The notes beneath the pieces were generated by a model. That model was not told the DNA's origin. It was given only the letters and a program-made list of their open reading frames with translations, and made no database searches. The translations under genes and the position numbers were made by a program. From Capitulum mitella (taxonomy: Eukaryota; Arthropoda; Thecostraca; Pollicipedomorpha; Pollicipedidae), in NCBI GenBank assembly GCA_030062745.1, contig CP099845.1, positions 14,982,903 through 15,046,902 on the forward strand: DNA of 64,000 bases. The letters run 5' to 3'. Shown in pieces: positions 22,791 to 33,266 of this stretch (position 1 is its first letter; each line of letters begins with the position of its first letter).

Positions 22791-25700
22791 AGTATTGCCG
22801 GCAACGCTATGCTCCGAATTCATTGATCTGATAAGTTTGAAACTCTTGCCATTCGACGTGGCTATCTCAATTTCCTATCCTTGTGAAAACCTAGTGGTCG
22901 TAGGTCAGGTTCGCAAAGGTTAACAAACGCCATCGAGAGTGATCGGTGGTGCCATAATCCGAGTTGTAGGCAGTGCTCTGGGACTTTGGGACCAGTCGCC
23001 ACCACTAGACCTCCAGCAATGAACGTGTCGTGTGTGGATTGATTGTGCGGATGTTAATAACATTGTGTCAGGTCAATACAGCCTTTCAGAAGGCCGAGAA
23101 GTGCCATGTTTACCCGCGGGCAATTCCATACTTCGAGGTAATGGCATGCATATTTGACCACAGCCGTGGGTGTAATTTGCGATTTCTATAGGTACTCGGC
23201 ATCCCAAATGTTGACTAGGTACCTAAAAATTTACAATGTTATCGTGGGGCCGCATTTGGTAGACGTTTCTGATTTGTATTCCCTAAGATCATGCATGCAC
23301 GGGCGTCCCCAGTACATTGAAAATGTTGCGTTCCTGACCAGAATTTTACCAACCATGGCAGAATAGTTCTTATTTTCAGGATTTGTGACCCTGAGCCACG
23401 TTTATAACCCTAATCATAAAACGGGCCCATATCAAAGCAGGACATTTGTGGATTTCGAGGGCCACTGGCCTTATCCCATATCACTTTGTGTTGGAAAACA
23501 TTGCTAACTGATCACGTTGTGTTAATTAAAGCAGGTTTAATGTTATCAGTATGAACAAGTTTGAAGCTCGGCATCACCATGTGCTTTTAGCATTCGTTTA
23601 GTCCCATAGTTTGCCGAGCTATTCATCGTGACGTCATTTTCCGTTGAAAGTCGATCGCAGTGCATAAACCTTGGAGAAACGACCGCTGAGCCACAATAAA
23701 GTTACCCTTAAAACGACGGTAAGGTAACTCGGCGACTTACCTCGTGGCCGTAAAAGTGATTCTGAACGGGGCTCGGGTGAACTTGTACCTGACAGTACTT
23801 AAGAAGACTGGTGTGTTTTTACCTTTCCACTGGCGGTGAGTTGATTAACTATGATTTCTTCACTATGAGTCGGTTTGTTGACAATTTTTCGGGCTATAAT
23901 ATACGTTTGTTGACTATTTTTCAAGTCGTTTTATGGCTGAAGGATGTTTGTTTGTTTGTTGTGGGCTAGGACGCACAGCCTGTTGGGCTGAAGCGTCCGT
24001 GTCTTAAGTCAAGTCTTGTGTCCCGTCGGGCGTCAGTCAGTCGTCTGTCTATGGCTGAAGGAGATGTTTACAGGGGTGTCCGTTTGTATTCTACTGGCTG
24101 CCGATTGGCTGTGTTCTCACTGTGTAGTAGTGTTTCATTTCTGTGTTTGTATTGCTTACATGTTGGAATATGCTTGGTGCTAGGCATGTTTTTGGCTGCA
24201 TCTGCACACTTTCTTTTCATGGATGTCTCTGCATTCAGATGCCATGCTGTTTTGTGCTGAATGAAACCTAGTATGCTGGAGAGGCTTCCATTTCAATATA
24301 TGTCCCTGGAAATGGAAACTGTGCATAATATAAACACTGGGTGTGTTCCGAGGTACTCAGAATATTCTGTCCTGTGTGTCACCACATCAGGACTGGAAAT
24401 TTGACTTGCTCTTGGCATCAGAGTATAATTTTTGTTTTGGGGTACAAAATTTTGCAAGCATTTATCCTGGTTTAACCTGTCATTCTTGGTTTAAGTCAGT
24501 TATGACATCATACCTGCTTCTTACTGAATGGAGACAGTCCTTTAGGGCCTGGGCAAAGTTACTCTTAAGGTGGTGCTTGGGGGGTACAACAAGCTAAGTG
24601 ATCTTGTTGACAGGGTAGCACAGAGAATTTTATTTCTCAGTGGTGTGTCAAAGAGATGGGTGTCAGAGTGAGCCCTTCTTCTGGTACAATGTCTGGGGCA
24701 GTTGCGTCTCTCGTTTGACATCTGTGGTTGCCGTGCCGAGCCACCTACAGTGCAAGGGTCTGTATACCCAGATGTTTGGATCACTTTGCTGCCTGATATG
24801 TGTTCTTACCGCTAGGGTCCACTGTGCAGTTTTTCCAATTTCCTGATTTTTCATCTCAGTTTTGCACTTTTCCGTCACCAGAAAATGTCAGGTCCATAGG
24901 AATACACGGGGCTCCACTACGCAACATCGAGATGGAAAAACAAATTCAGGACGAGAAATCGTAAACACGAATTGAAGAAGTGTGAATTCGAGACGAAAAA
25001 ATGAGAAGTTGAAAAACGAGAAATCGCAGCAATGTTTCAATATTTAAACTTTATTGCGGTGTCCATTACAACCCCGTCGATCCCTTGTGATTTATCACTG
25101 AAGATACCTTCACTTTGAGTTAATTTTGAGGACAGGAGCGCTGGTCACCACCACTTGGTGGAGTGTAAGTCGGAGTAAGTCCTTGGTGTGGCTTGGTGTG
25201 TGGTTCGGATGTCCTTCGGGCTATTCCCTCGAAGTTGACCCTGCCGCGTTTTCCAAGAAAACCGCCAATAGCCCCGACTCCGTTCAATCTGGGGCCACTC
25301 CATCGGAACCTATTTGGCGGTCGACATGCATTAAGCGGCCCCCGAGCCGTGTGTACCCGTAATTTCGCTGAGTGTTCGTGTTTGTTGGGGGAGAGTGTGG
25401 TAGTGTTGCGTTCGTTTGTTGGTATTTTTTGATGCTGGAATACGTTTGGTGCTATGCATATTTACTGAAGACGCTTGTTTAAGTCAATTTCCGTGCATGT
25501 GTCGTGCTTGCGCCCTTGTACCAGCTTGGCTGGATGCACACACTCCTTTCACGCACTTCTTTTATATGTCATTTACCATTTACCATTTATTTGGGCAAAT
25601 CCACGTAATTGTGACCATTCATTGCCCTCGTCACAAGATCAGAACACTGGGTAAAGGACGCTCACGGGACGACCTGGACAATTCAGTCATGTTTGTCATT

Positions 25701-26955
25701 TCAGTCACTTGTCAAGTGAAAAACGCTTCAGAGCGCGATGAAATCGCGGCACCTCCATTCCGCGCATCTCGACTGTCAGCGTATTATACAGTGCCGGTCC
25801 ACGATAACAGAACCGGCGTCTTCCGGCCTCCGTTCTGACTGATGGCAGGCGCAGATCGTCATCCTGCTCCTAACTCTTGCCTCTCAGTTCGTTTGGAAAG
25901 GGGAGGAAAAGGGCACCGGAACCTTATGCAAACGAATTTTGCGGAGTAGGGCGAGCGTGAAGTGTTTGAAAAGACGCCCGGACATCTGCTGACCGGCTGA
26001 ATTTCGTCCTCCCAAATATGACTAGCGGCAAAGTGCTTAACCTTTCGAATCTTGTCAAGATTCTTGCGGGTGCCGTTTTCATATATTGGGATGTAGTAGC
26101 GGACGCGGGATAGCACCAGGGCGGTTATTATGGTCGGGAGGATCTCATTCAGAAGACAATGACAGATATGCGACACGCTAATGCCATGTTTGTTTGTGTG
26201 TGTGTTTTTTTTTTGCTGAATAAAACCTGGTATGCTGGACAGGCTTCATTTCACTTTAGTATTGACATATCAAGTTCTGAGTGCAGTTTTGTCAACAGCA
26301 TTGCATTTTGCAATTCGCAGAAAGCTACTAGCGAATGTGCCGAATTTCACACAAGTGCAGTTTTCTCTCATGATATGGAATCTTGGGAAAAATTGGAATC
26401 CTGCCTTTTTAAGGCGTTTCCAGTTGGTTGGTGATGGTTTTACAGGAATTGGTTTTGCAGTCTCTGAGCGCGGTTTCGTCAGCAAACCCTTTTGGGTTCT
26501 CATGGATGTTGTATCAGAAATGCATGTAGAACTATAAAACCCAACCTGTTTGTTCTTAGACACTGGCTGTTGATTAGCATATGCTAGATTTGGTTGTGCC
26601 GTGTGGTTTGGAAGAAGTATCGGATGGTAACAACAGCTGATGAGTGCCACTTACATCTTTGAGCCGCAACTGAATAAAACTTCTTGAAACTCTGAAGCGT
26701 AGGGTTTTAACCAGGAAGCTGTCGATCTGTCTTTTCAGAATTTCAAAAGACGTCCTAGGCTTAGGGCATGGGATTGTCAGTTGCTGTGTACTCTCACATG
26801 TTTGCGGTCTTAGAACAACCGACCGCTGTTTCTGCGACAGACGCCATGTACATAACCGGTATGCTTGGTTGGTGTGCATTTTTGATTGGCATCCACCTCT
26901 GAAGGGTTGCCTGTAGTCGTATTGAGTTTTGTTTTTCTTTTTTCTTCTTGCAGGA

Positions 26956-27083
26956 ATGGATAAAGCAGGCAAGATCTTTTCGCAGCACCCAGATCCAGAA
27001 GGAAACCTCGTAGACTTAAAGGAGATGGAGCTTGGAGGGCTGAAGGTCTTGCTGAACCGCTACACAAATATTGTGAGAAATAG
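26956..27083 (+). CDS. POLR2M: POLR2M (Gdown1)-like gene, first coding exon
   Basis: A strong acceptor (pyrimidine-rich, TTCTTGCAG) precedes GA and then ATG at 26956, so the exon starts in the 5' UTR and an upstream non-coding exon is expected. It encodes residues 1-42 (MDKAGKIFSQHPDPEGNL, then DLKEMELGGLKVLLNRY) and ends at AATAG|GTGCGT, phase 2. Joined to the next exon it gives LNRYTNIVRNRALLGRLRDG. This matches the pattern of the Gdown1/GRINL1A N-terminal block: a helix ending in a Leu-rich RQ/RY step, then an LLRN element, a hydrophobic pair and a DKG/DGG turn. In animals this protein binds RNA polymerase II in the nucleus and antagonises TFIIF. The assignment comes from remembered family patterns, not a search. 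Confidence 0.6.
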
Positions 27084-29323
27084 GTGCGTCATGTATACAC
27101 ACTCCGTGGTTGACTGCTGATTGTTGTCTGTCGTTTTTTTGTAAACATTTTTCTTTTTGTGTACATTTTTGCTTTTTGATTTTTCACATACACGCATGCT
27201 TGAGTATGCTTGTATGTGTATATGTATTGAGTACATATGTATTGTATGCATTATGCTGGTATGTTTTTCATCATCATGACTATTCAGGGTGTTATATTTT
27301 TGTTACTTTATACTAAGTGACTGTCACATTTACACCGACATCTGAATACAAAGGACAAATTTGGACACCTAAATGGGCAAACGTTGATGAAAAAGTTGAC
27401 TGTTGGTCAGTCATTTGAGGAATGTGTGACATGGAACAGACCTCGTGGGAGACACTTGACAGAGGCAAAGGTAGGTGCCTCTCGGCCCTGCAGTCGGTGA
27501 GTTGAAAGTGAAAAGCGCGGTTTAACATATAATGGGCCGAAAGGGAGAGCACACCGCAAAAATATCCGTCAGGAATGTCGTGCAAACGGACTTTCGTGGG
27601 ATTAAACGGGCAAACTGCTAGACTCTGTTGATGGATCAAAGGACTGGAAACATGTTAGTCGGACCCACGGCGTTACGGCCACTGCAGATTGTGATTCCAG
27701 TAAGGCGTCATGTACCTGTTTCGTCGTTGATATCTGACTCGAAACTAAAACGTCACTGACGAAAGTTGGGCATGGTTCGCCTATTTATGTCGCGTTAAAA
27801 GAAATTCGTCATCCTTCAGCTGGATTCCGTGACCCCTGTCATGCCAAATTTTACATTTGGCGGGTCTCGTAGGTAAAATTTGAAATGACGAAGTTCATGT
27901 CTCATGTGATCGTTTATTCCCATTATGCCGAGAAATGCGACAAAATCTTTTGTTTGTATTCATCTTGGACACCCGTCAGTTTACTTGAAGCATGCCTCCG
28001 TCAGTTCTAGCCTTACTGTGTAGGAATTGCTTACCTAAGAATACATACGTATAGTATATATATATATATATGGATAAAAATGACATCTGTGGTTTCAGTT
28101 GTGAGGAAGTGATTTGTATCATTATATTTCTATGTATTTCAACATTCTGACCTGCTTAGGCCATCGTCAGGAGTCAAATTATACAATTCAAACAGTTACA
28201 GTGAGAGACTGAGAAAGAAATAAATTAGGAACGTCTCACAATAAGTGAGGATAAGTGATATAAGAAATAAGGTAAGTGAGGCACTTATATGCGCACTTCA
28301 TCTAAACAAATATCCACACAAGTAAGACATAAACGTATTTTCAGTGGTATAAATGTTACACACCTGAAGCTCTGTCATAGGTGTGAATGTGTTTTGTACA
28401 TTGATAACTAGTGTGGGTCTCCGTTGCATGTTCTAAGCAATTGCGGGCCGACGTTTGCCGTAGCACTGTAGGAGGATAGCAGTGTTATTCGTCAGCGGGG
28501 CACTGGTGAGAAGCTGCCCGTTCAGTTCTCGGAGGTGGTTATACGGGCCGCCCCGCTGTACGTGCATCGTGAGGTACTAAGATTGGTAGTAGGGTCACTG
28601 ATGCAGTACGTATTACGGGTATTGCGTATTACGTATTACGTATTACGTGATCCGTATTACGTATTGCGCAGTCTCCCGTAGTACACATGAAACGATATTT
28701 TGCTTCGATCTGTTAGAGTTCTTGTAGCTTTGGGTGTATTGTACGCGTAACGCCAGGGGAGGGGTAAGTGTTTTGTAATACGTGATAAACCGAATCTTGT
28801 TTTTCTGAACGGGTTTCATGTTCTTCGTGATCATGTCCGGATGAATTTTTTCATCTTTTTTCTTGGGACGTGTTAGGTATTCTTCTAGAGGATGGTGACG
28901 TCAGTGTCATTGTCACGTATCTCCTGGCCACTACGACAGAAGTGCTTATCCAGCATGGTCATGTACATTTTGTTGAACTTGGAAATACAAATAGCACATA
29001 AAGGTAAAAAACGTAAGAAATGTGAAAAATGTGATGTTTTATTTCTCAATATGCTCTGTGAACTTTAAAATGAATCGACTTACGACTGATTCTTCCGACA
29101 TGTGTGTTATTGAGTTGATTCTGATTCACTCCAGATTTTCACTGAATCGATCCAGATTCTGAATTACGACGAGAGCGCTAAACTGTTGAATCACTTTAGT
29201 GGTGATTCGATTCGACTGAGAACCAGGCACAAGCTGGCCTGAGAGGCCCTCTGCCTCCGACTGGAATGCCAGTGTTGGGTGGGTACCAGCCGTAAGCGAG
29301 CTGCTGGCCGTTCCGTTCCGCAG
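27084..29323. other. POLR2M-like intron 1
   Basis: It contains TG/CA-rich low complexity (27180-27260), a (TA)n tract (28050-28070), a motif resembling a hammerhead ribozyme core on the minus strand (28147-28171), and an ATTACGT heptamer array (28606-28670). A GATTC-rich stretch lies at about 29070-29220. No coding sequence is supported. Confidence 0.55.
28606..28670. repeat. TATTACG heptamer tandem array
   Basis: About nine units of TATTACG and close variants (GGTATTGCG, TGATCCG) run head to tail. Confidence 0.8.
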
Positions 29324-29502
29324 GGCGCTGCTTGGTCGTCTGCGGGACGGCGGCGAGTCGGCGCGGCGCGCGCTGTTCTCCGTCCAGACCGAGCTGCAGC
29401 TGCGGACGGATGCCGGCGCGGCATCACCGCTGGCCGTCGACCACCGGACACACCAGCTGGCGCAGATGGAGTTCTCGGCGGCCGGCCGCGGCGGACGGCC
29501 CG
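29324..29502 (+). CDS. POLR2M: POLR2M-like gene, coding exon 2
   Basis: The acceptor is GTTCCGCAG and the donor CCCG|GTGAGA; 179 bp. Its leading G completes Arg43 from exon 1, and it encodes residues 44-102. ALLGRLRDGGESARRALFSV continues the conserved N-terminal block; the GG turn followed by a basic and then amphipathic helix (QTELQLRT) parallels the DKGKKI.....KLKAAI segment of vertebrate POLR2M. The rest (HQLAQMEFSAAGRGGRP) is probably disordered. Third positions are almost all G or C, unlike the flanking intron. The phase (enter 2, exit 1) fits both neighbouring exons. Confidence 0.62.
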
Positions 29503-29833
29503 GTGAGACTGCCGGCGCGGACCTGGTCACGCTCAGCGACGGGCGGGCTGCGCTTCGGAACGGACATATATACAACGGAACGGACAGGAGGGCGCCGGGC
29601 TGGATGCGTGCGATATGGAACAAGGCCACATCTGTCAGTGATGCTGGTCAGGTCTCGAAGAAAGCGTGGCGGGTTCCGTGGAGAGTAGGTGATGCTGATG
29701 TGTCGAAGTAGGGCTGTTGACCAGCCATTCTACTGATCGCTCGTCGTTTCTCGAATATGAATGAGGGTCCACAGGCTGCTGAGTGTCACCAGTTAGCGTT
29801 GCAGTTCTGAGCCGCAGCGTGGGTGGGACCGGA

Positions 29834-30083
29834 CAGCTTCCGATCTGGTCCTCGGGGACAGCTTCCGATCTGGTCCTCGGGGACTGCTTCCGATCTGGTC
29901 CTCGGGGACAGCTTCCGATCTGGTCCTCGGGGACTGCTTCCGATCTGGTCCTCGGGGACAGCTTCCGATCTGGTCCTCGGGGACTGCTTCCGATCTGGTC
30001 CTCGGGGACAGCTTCCGATCTGGTCCTCGGGGACAGCTTCCGATCTGGTCCTCGGGGACAGCTTCCGATCTGGTCCTCGGGGA
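29834..30083. repeat. 25-bp minisatellite, 10 copies
   Basis: The unit is CAG or CTG followed by CTTCCGATCTGGTCCTCG and GGGA. Copies are nearly identical, with only an A/T alternation: copies 3, 5 and 7 carry the T form. Because 25 is not a multiple of 3 and no frame meets a stop, long ORFs appear in several frames on both strands. These are not genes. Confidence 0.95.
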
Positions 30084-30510
30084 ACCGTCGCAGGACGATC
30101 TCTGATGTGGTCCTCTTGAAAGTGCTGCAGGGCTGTCTCTGACGTCCTCTGGGAACTGCTTGAGGGCGGTCTGTGATATGGTCCTTTGGGGACTGCAGGG
30201 CGGTCACTGGTGTGGTCCTTTGGGAACCACAAGGCGTTGTCTGATGTGGTCTTGTGGGAACTGCTGCAGTGAGGTGTGATGTGGTCCTCTGGGAACTGTT
30301 GTAGAGCAGTGTCTAATGTGGTCCTACGGGAACTGCTGTAGGGCGGTCTTCGATGTGGTCGTCTGGAAACTGGTATAGGACGGTCTATGACGTGGTTCTG
30401 TGGGAACTGCTGTAGGACAGTCTCTGATGTCCTCTGGGAACTGTTGTGGGAGAGTCTCTGATGTGGTCCTCTGGGAAGTGCTGTGGGACAGTCTCTGATG
30501 TGGTCCTCTG
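30084..30510. repeat. Diverged minisatellite, unit about 37-40 bp
   Basis: Roughly ten imperfect units contain GGGAACTGCTGTAGGGC, then GGTCTCTGATGTGGTCCTCT. The shared GATSTGGTCCTC core suggests that the adjoining 25-bp array arose by expansion of a shortened unit. Confidence 0.75.
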
Positions 30511-30523
30511 TCGGCGCCGACAG

Positions 30524-30612
30524 GCTGGGCCTCAGAGCCCCTGGACAGTGATGACGAGCCGGACCCAGCGCCGGTGCAGGATGAGGCTCCAGAGGCCCCT
30601 TCAGCCGACTGC
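30524..30612 (+). CDS. POLR2M: POLR2M-like gene, coding exon 3 (acidic linker)
   Basis: The acceptor is GCCGACAG. The first two bases complete Gly103, and the exon encodes residues 104-132: WASEPLDSDDEPDP, then PVQDEAPEAPSADC. The stretch is acidic and proline-rich, so disordered, like the middle of known POLR2M proteins. The likely donor (TGC|GTGACG) is weak and leaves phase 0, whereas the next confident exon needs phase 2. Reading on past the donor reaches a stop after two codons, so an alternative is a short isoform ending here. Confidence 0.5.
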
Positions 30613-32427
30613 GTGACGTAGGTACCGACAGACGGATCCAGCTGAGGAATTTCGCTACAGATTAATTATTGACATGAAGAATTTGCATCCTTATCTCTTC
30701 AGTTTTTAAATGAACTTGTGTATTTGGGTTACTTGGCGCTCTGAATCTGTGCAGTTTTGAGCTCGATCCGACCTTTGTTTGTTAGTTGCAGCCGCCAGCA
30801 TTCTTTTAGCGGTCTCAGCAGACTGTACCGGATCCCACTTGAACAACCTGTATCTTGGATAATGATGGAATATAATAACCCGGGATATTATTAGACGTTT
30901 AATAATAGGATTGGTTTCCATGGCGGTGTTTTTGTTTCATGAGAATATGGCCTTTGACTTCGTGACCTGGGAATGCTTTTAATGTTTTTTTTTTTAATCT
31001 TGCAAATTCGACCCTTGACCTCGTGACCTTAGGTCACCCAACCTAGCTTGTCAAAATGACGTGTGGTAAATTGTTGTTAATTTGCAAAAGTGTGAGAGAT
31101 TAAAAAGTTCCGTAATACTTTACATGAAATTTGCGTTGCCACATTAATTTGTGTTGTATTGTAAGCTCGCAAAGCGGCGCCGGAGCGGTGGTGAGCAGAA
31201 ATTCATGAAAATCATTTTTGATGCTAAATTGTAACGTCTTTGGATGTTTGCGGGAGGAATTCAGATGAAAGAAAGGGCAAGTTGTATGTTTCATCCGTTT
31301 GACAAGTCTGCAGGCAACTAGTGAGGCGATATTCGCGCCGGAAATCGTTTGGCCTTGGCGAATACCACAGACTTCTCTATACCTGGACTTCGCACGAACG
31401 GTTATGTTGAGAATGGCGTTTGCACGGCGGACCCCGGTTTCCGGCCGCCAGTCCTGCAGCGCCCGATTGTCGGCTGAGGTGGCGGCGTTGTCCAGGGACG
31501 GGTCGGGCCGCAAGTTTTGGGGAGGCAAAAATGTTGATATCTCCACCCGCTTTTCCTTGTGTGAGTTGTAGAGATGATGATACGGCTTGTTAATTCTTGT
31601 GGGATGGTTTAGCTTGTTTAAGCCACAAATCGCTTCGCAGCATTTATTACTAACGGTCCAAACCCCAAACTTCGTTTCGCTCAACGTTTACCCAACCGCC
31701 ATTGCTGATCCACTCGGCCCAGTTAAATGTTTCGGCTACAGGAACAGTCTCGCGCAAATTCACACACCAAAAACTATAGGGCAGGTGGATTCAGTTTTAC
31801 TGATCACAGTGCTTGTTTGGGATGGGACGGGATATTCGAACGTAAATATTCCAGTTTCACGACGCAACCACTGATCGGGTCGAAACGAATTTTTCAAGAT
31901 CTTTTCTCCGTACTATGAACCCGTGACGTGTAAAAAATCGCGTCGATATCTCACTTGGTTGCCAACTAAATGGTGAAAGATCTGGAAACCAGATTTGCCG
32001 ATCCGGGGTTCGCTGTGCAACGCGGTTATTTCCTGCGCAAAGTCCAGTGCTAGAGATATATTGGATACATAATTGGAGACAAGCCTTCGCTGCAAAATCG
32101 GCCGTGAATTTCAAAGTGCAGTATCGGATACTGGGTTCATTGTCCATGTAGCATGGTCTGCTTAGCTCGAACTCTGATTCCAGTCCTCGCTTGAAACATT
32201 CGGATCATGTTTAGAAATAAAAGTTGGTCATTATATTGATTTACATTAGCATATTTTCATCGATCTTTTGTGAGCTTTGGGTGACAAAGCCGATGACCGC
32301 GTCCCAGTGTCCTGTGTGCTTCTGACCGTGGCCGGTGCGTGTGGGTGAGGTTTTTGAGGTGAGGTGAGGTGAGGTGCGGATGCCTGGGCCTGCTGGCAGC
32401 TGGCGCTGAGTGTGGCCCATTCCGCAG
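30613..32427. other. POLR2M-like intron(s) between exons 3 and 4
   Basis: A phase mismatch across this interval implies at least one unrecognised exon or a wrong donor. One weak candidate is listed at 31.46 kb. A (GAGGT)n tract lies at about 32354-32377, some 50 bp upstream of the exon 4 acceptor. Confidence 0.5.
31460..31558 (+). CDS. Candidate exon of the POLR2M-like gene
   Basis: After a TCCTGCAG acceptor the frame reads ARLSAEVAALSRDGSG, then KFWGGKNVDISTRFSL, to overlapping possible donors (CTT|GTGTGA or TTGT|GTGAGT). With the first donor it exits in phase 2, as exon 4 requires. Its own entry phase does not match exon 3, so it is unproven. Confidence 0.28.
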
Positions 32428-32740
32428 GTGCAGCGGCGACACGCCAGTCGGCCCATCGGCTGTCACACGACACCTGCTGCCCAAGAGCGCCACATCGCAG
32501 CGCCATACTCGGTTTGCCACCAACCGGCCGCGACCACCGGCCAGCGCCGCCACCGATGCGGTCGCGCCGCGTTGGCCGAAGCCTGCCTCAGATGCGTCGC
32601 GTTCACTGCCGCGCGCCGGGATCGTCTCCTTGTGGGCCGACTCAGCTCTGGCGGCGCCCGACCGACCAGAGCTTCAGACTCGGCTTCTGGACATGCAGGA
32701 GTCGCTGCAGCTGCTCAGTCAGCACGACCAGCAAGTTCAG
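32428..32740 (+). CDS. POLR2M: POLR2M-like gene, coding exon 4
   Basis: The acceptor is CATTCCGCAG and the donor TTCAG|GTGGGT; 313 bp, entering in phase 2 and leaving in phase 0. The first two thirds are low-complexity Ala/Pro/Arg/Ser sequence. The end is a helix reading RPELQTRLLDMQESLQLLSQ, then HDQQVQ. TRLLDMQESLQL aligns position by position with the C-terminal TQLLSIEESLALQ element that I recall from vertebrate POLR2M. This is the main reason for the gene assignment. Of the open frames here, only this one continues sensibly across the next intron. Confidence 0.6.
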
Positions 32741-33182
32741 GTGGGTGGCCGCCGAGGAGAGAAGTCTTCAGGAAGGTTGAGAAGAGGCGAGACTAGAGGG
32801 ATGCAAAGTGGAAAAGCTAAGAGAGGTTTGGTGAGAGGAGATAAGGTCCGAGGGACAGCAGATCAGAGGCATGCGGTGCTTCGTGTGAAATTAGATCTGA
32901 CTTCTTGGTACCAAGAATATAGTAACATGGTTAAGACAACAGAACGAAAGTGAGTGTTACGACCACTATATTATTTTTGTGTTCCACAACTTCCAAAACT
33001 AAGTCTTTTATGTTAATGTGTAACATGCATTGTAATACAAGTGTCGCTGTGGCATGACTGAATAGCAGTTATTATATGTTACCTTGTGAGAGCTTGCGTC
33101 AGTACCACATGACGCTTGAAATTTATGGGCATACACAACAGTCAGATATGAGAAACTCATCAGCTTTGCACCTCACCATTTC

Positions 33183-33217
33183 CAAACTGCTGTGTTATAT
33201 AATAACACAGCAGTTTG
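33183..33217. repeat. Perfect palindrome, 16-bp arms
   Basis: CAAACTGCTGTGTTAT is followed by a 3-nt loop and its exact reverse complement. Confidence 0.95.
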
Positions 33218-33218
33218 T

Positions 33219-33219
<1 letters not shown>

Positions 33220-33262
<43 letters not shown>
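33220..33262. repeat. (TA)n microsatellite
   Basis: About 20 TA dinucleotides adjoin the palindrome. Confidence 0.95.

Positions 33263-33266
<4 letters not shown>

Larger units (their letters stand above)
17661..26953. other. Intergenic region between the two divergently arranged genes
   Basis: The opsin runs leftward and the POLR2M-like gene runs rightward from this interval, so it should contain both promoters and any POLR2M-like 5' UTR exons. It holds a (TCTA)n/TC tract near 18771-18800, a short GC patch at 18100-18160, a candidate exon at 21.7 kb, a donor-like repeat block at 22.6 kb, and related repeat pieces at about 23.95-24.3, 25.39-25.47 and 26.18-26.28 kb (shared TGCTGAAT.AAACCT.GTATGCTGGA). 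No other gene is supported. Confidence 0.5.
29503..30523. other. POLR2M-like intron 2, largely minisatellite
   Basis: After about 330 bp of plain intron, the remainder is two adjoining minisatellite blocks (29834-30083 and about 30084-30510) that run almost to the next acceptor. Confidence 0.75.

Noticed and set aside
24018-24260. Hydrophobic 80-codon ORF resembling a membrane protein
   Set aside because: It lies in a repeat whose pieces recur at 25.4, 26.2 and 44.6 kb. The hydrophobicity comes from T-rich sequence.
25126-25432. Proline-rich plus-strand ORFs (IPSKLTLPRFPRKPPI in one frame)
   Set aside because: Two overlapping frames are equally open, with no splice sites or family match, and adjoining sequence repeats elsewhere in the window.
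29635-30207. 190-codon minus ORF with a 25-residue periodic sequence (DQIGSCPRGPDRKLSPRTRS type)
   Set aside because: It is produced by the 25-bp minisatellite, which lacks stops in several frames on both strands. It is not a repeat protein gene.
31100-31684. 194-codon ORF on the minus strand, among the longest in the window
   Set aside because: Average composition, no recognisable motif, no GC3 bias, and it overlaps the POLR2M-like intron on the other strand. It is treated as chance.
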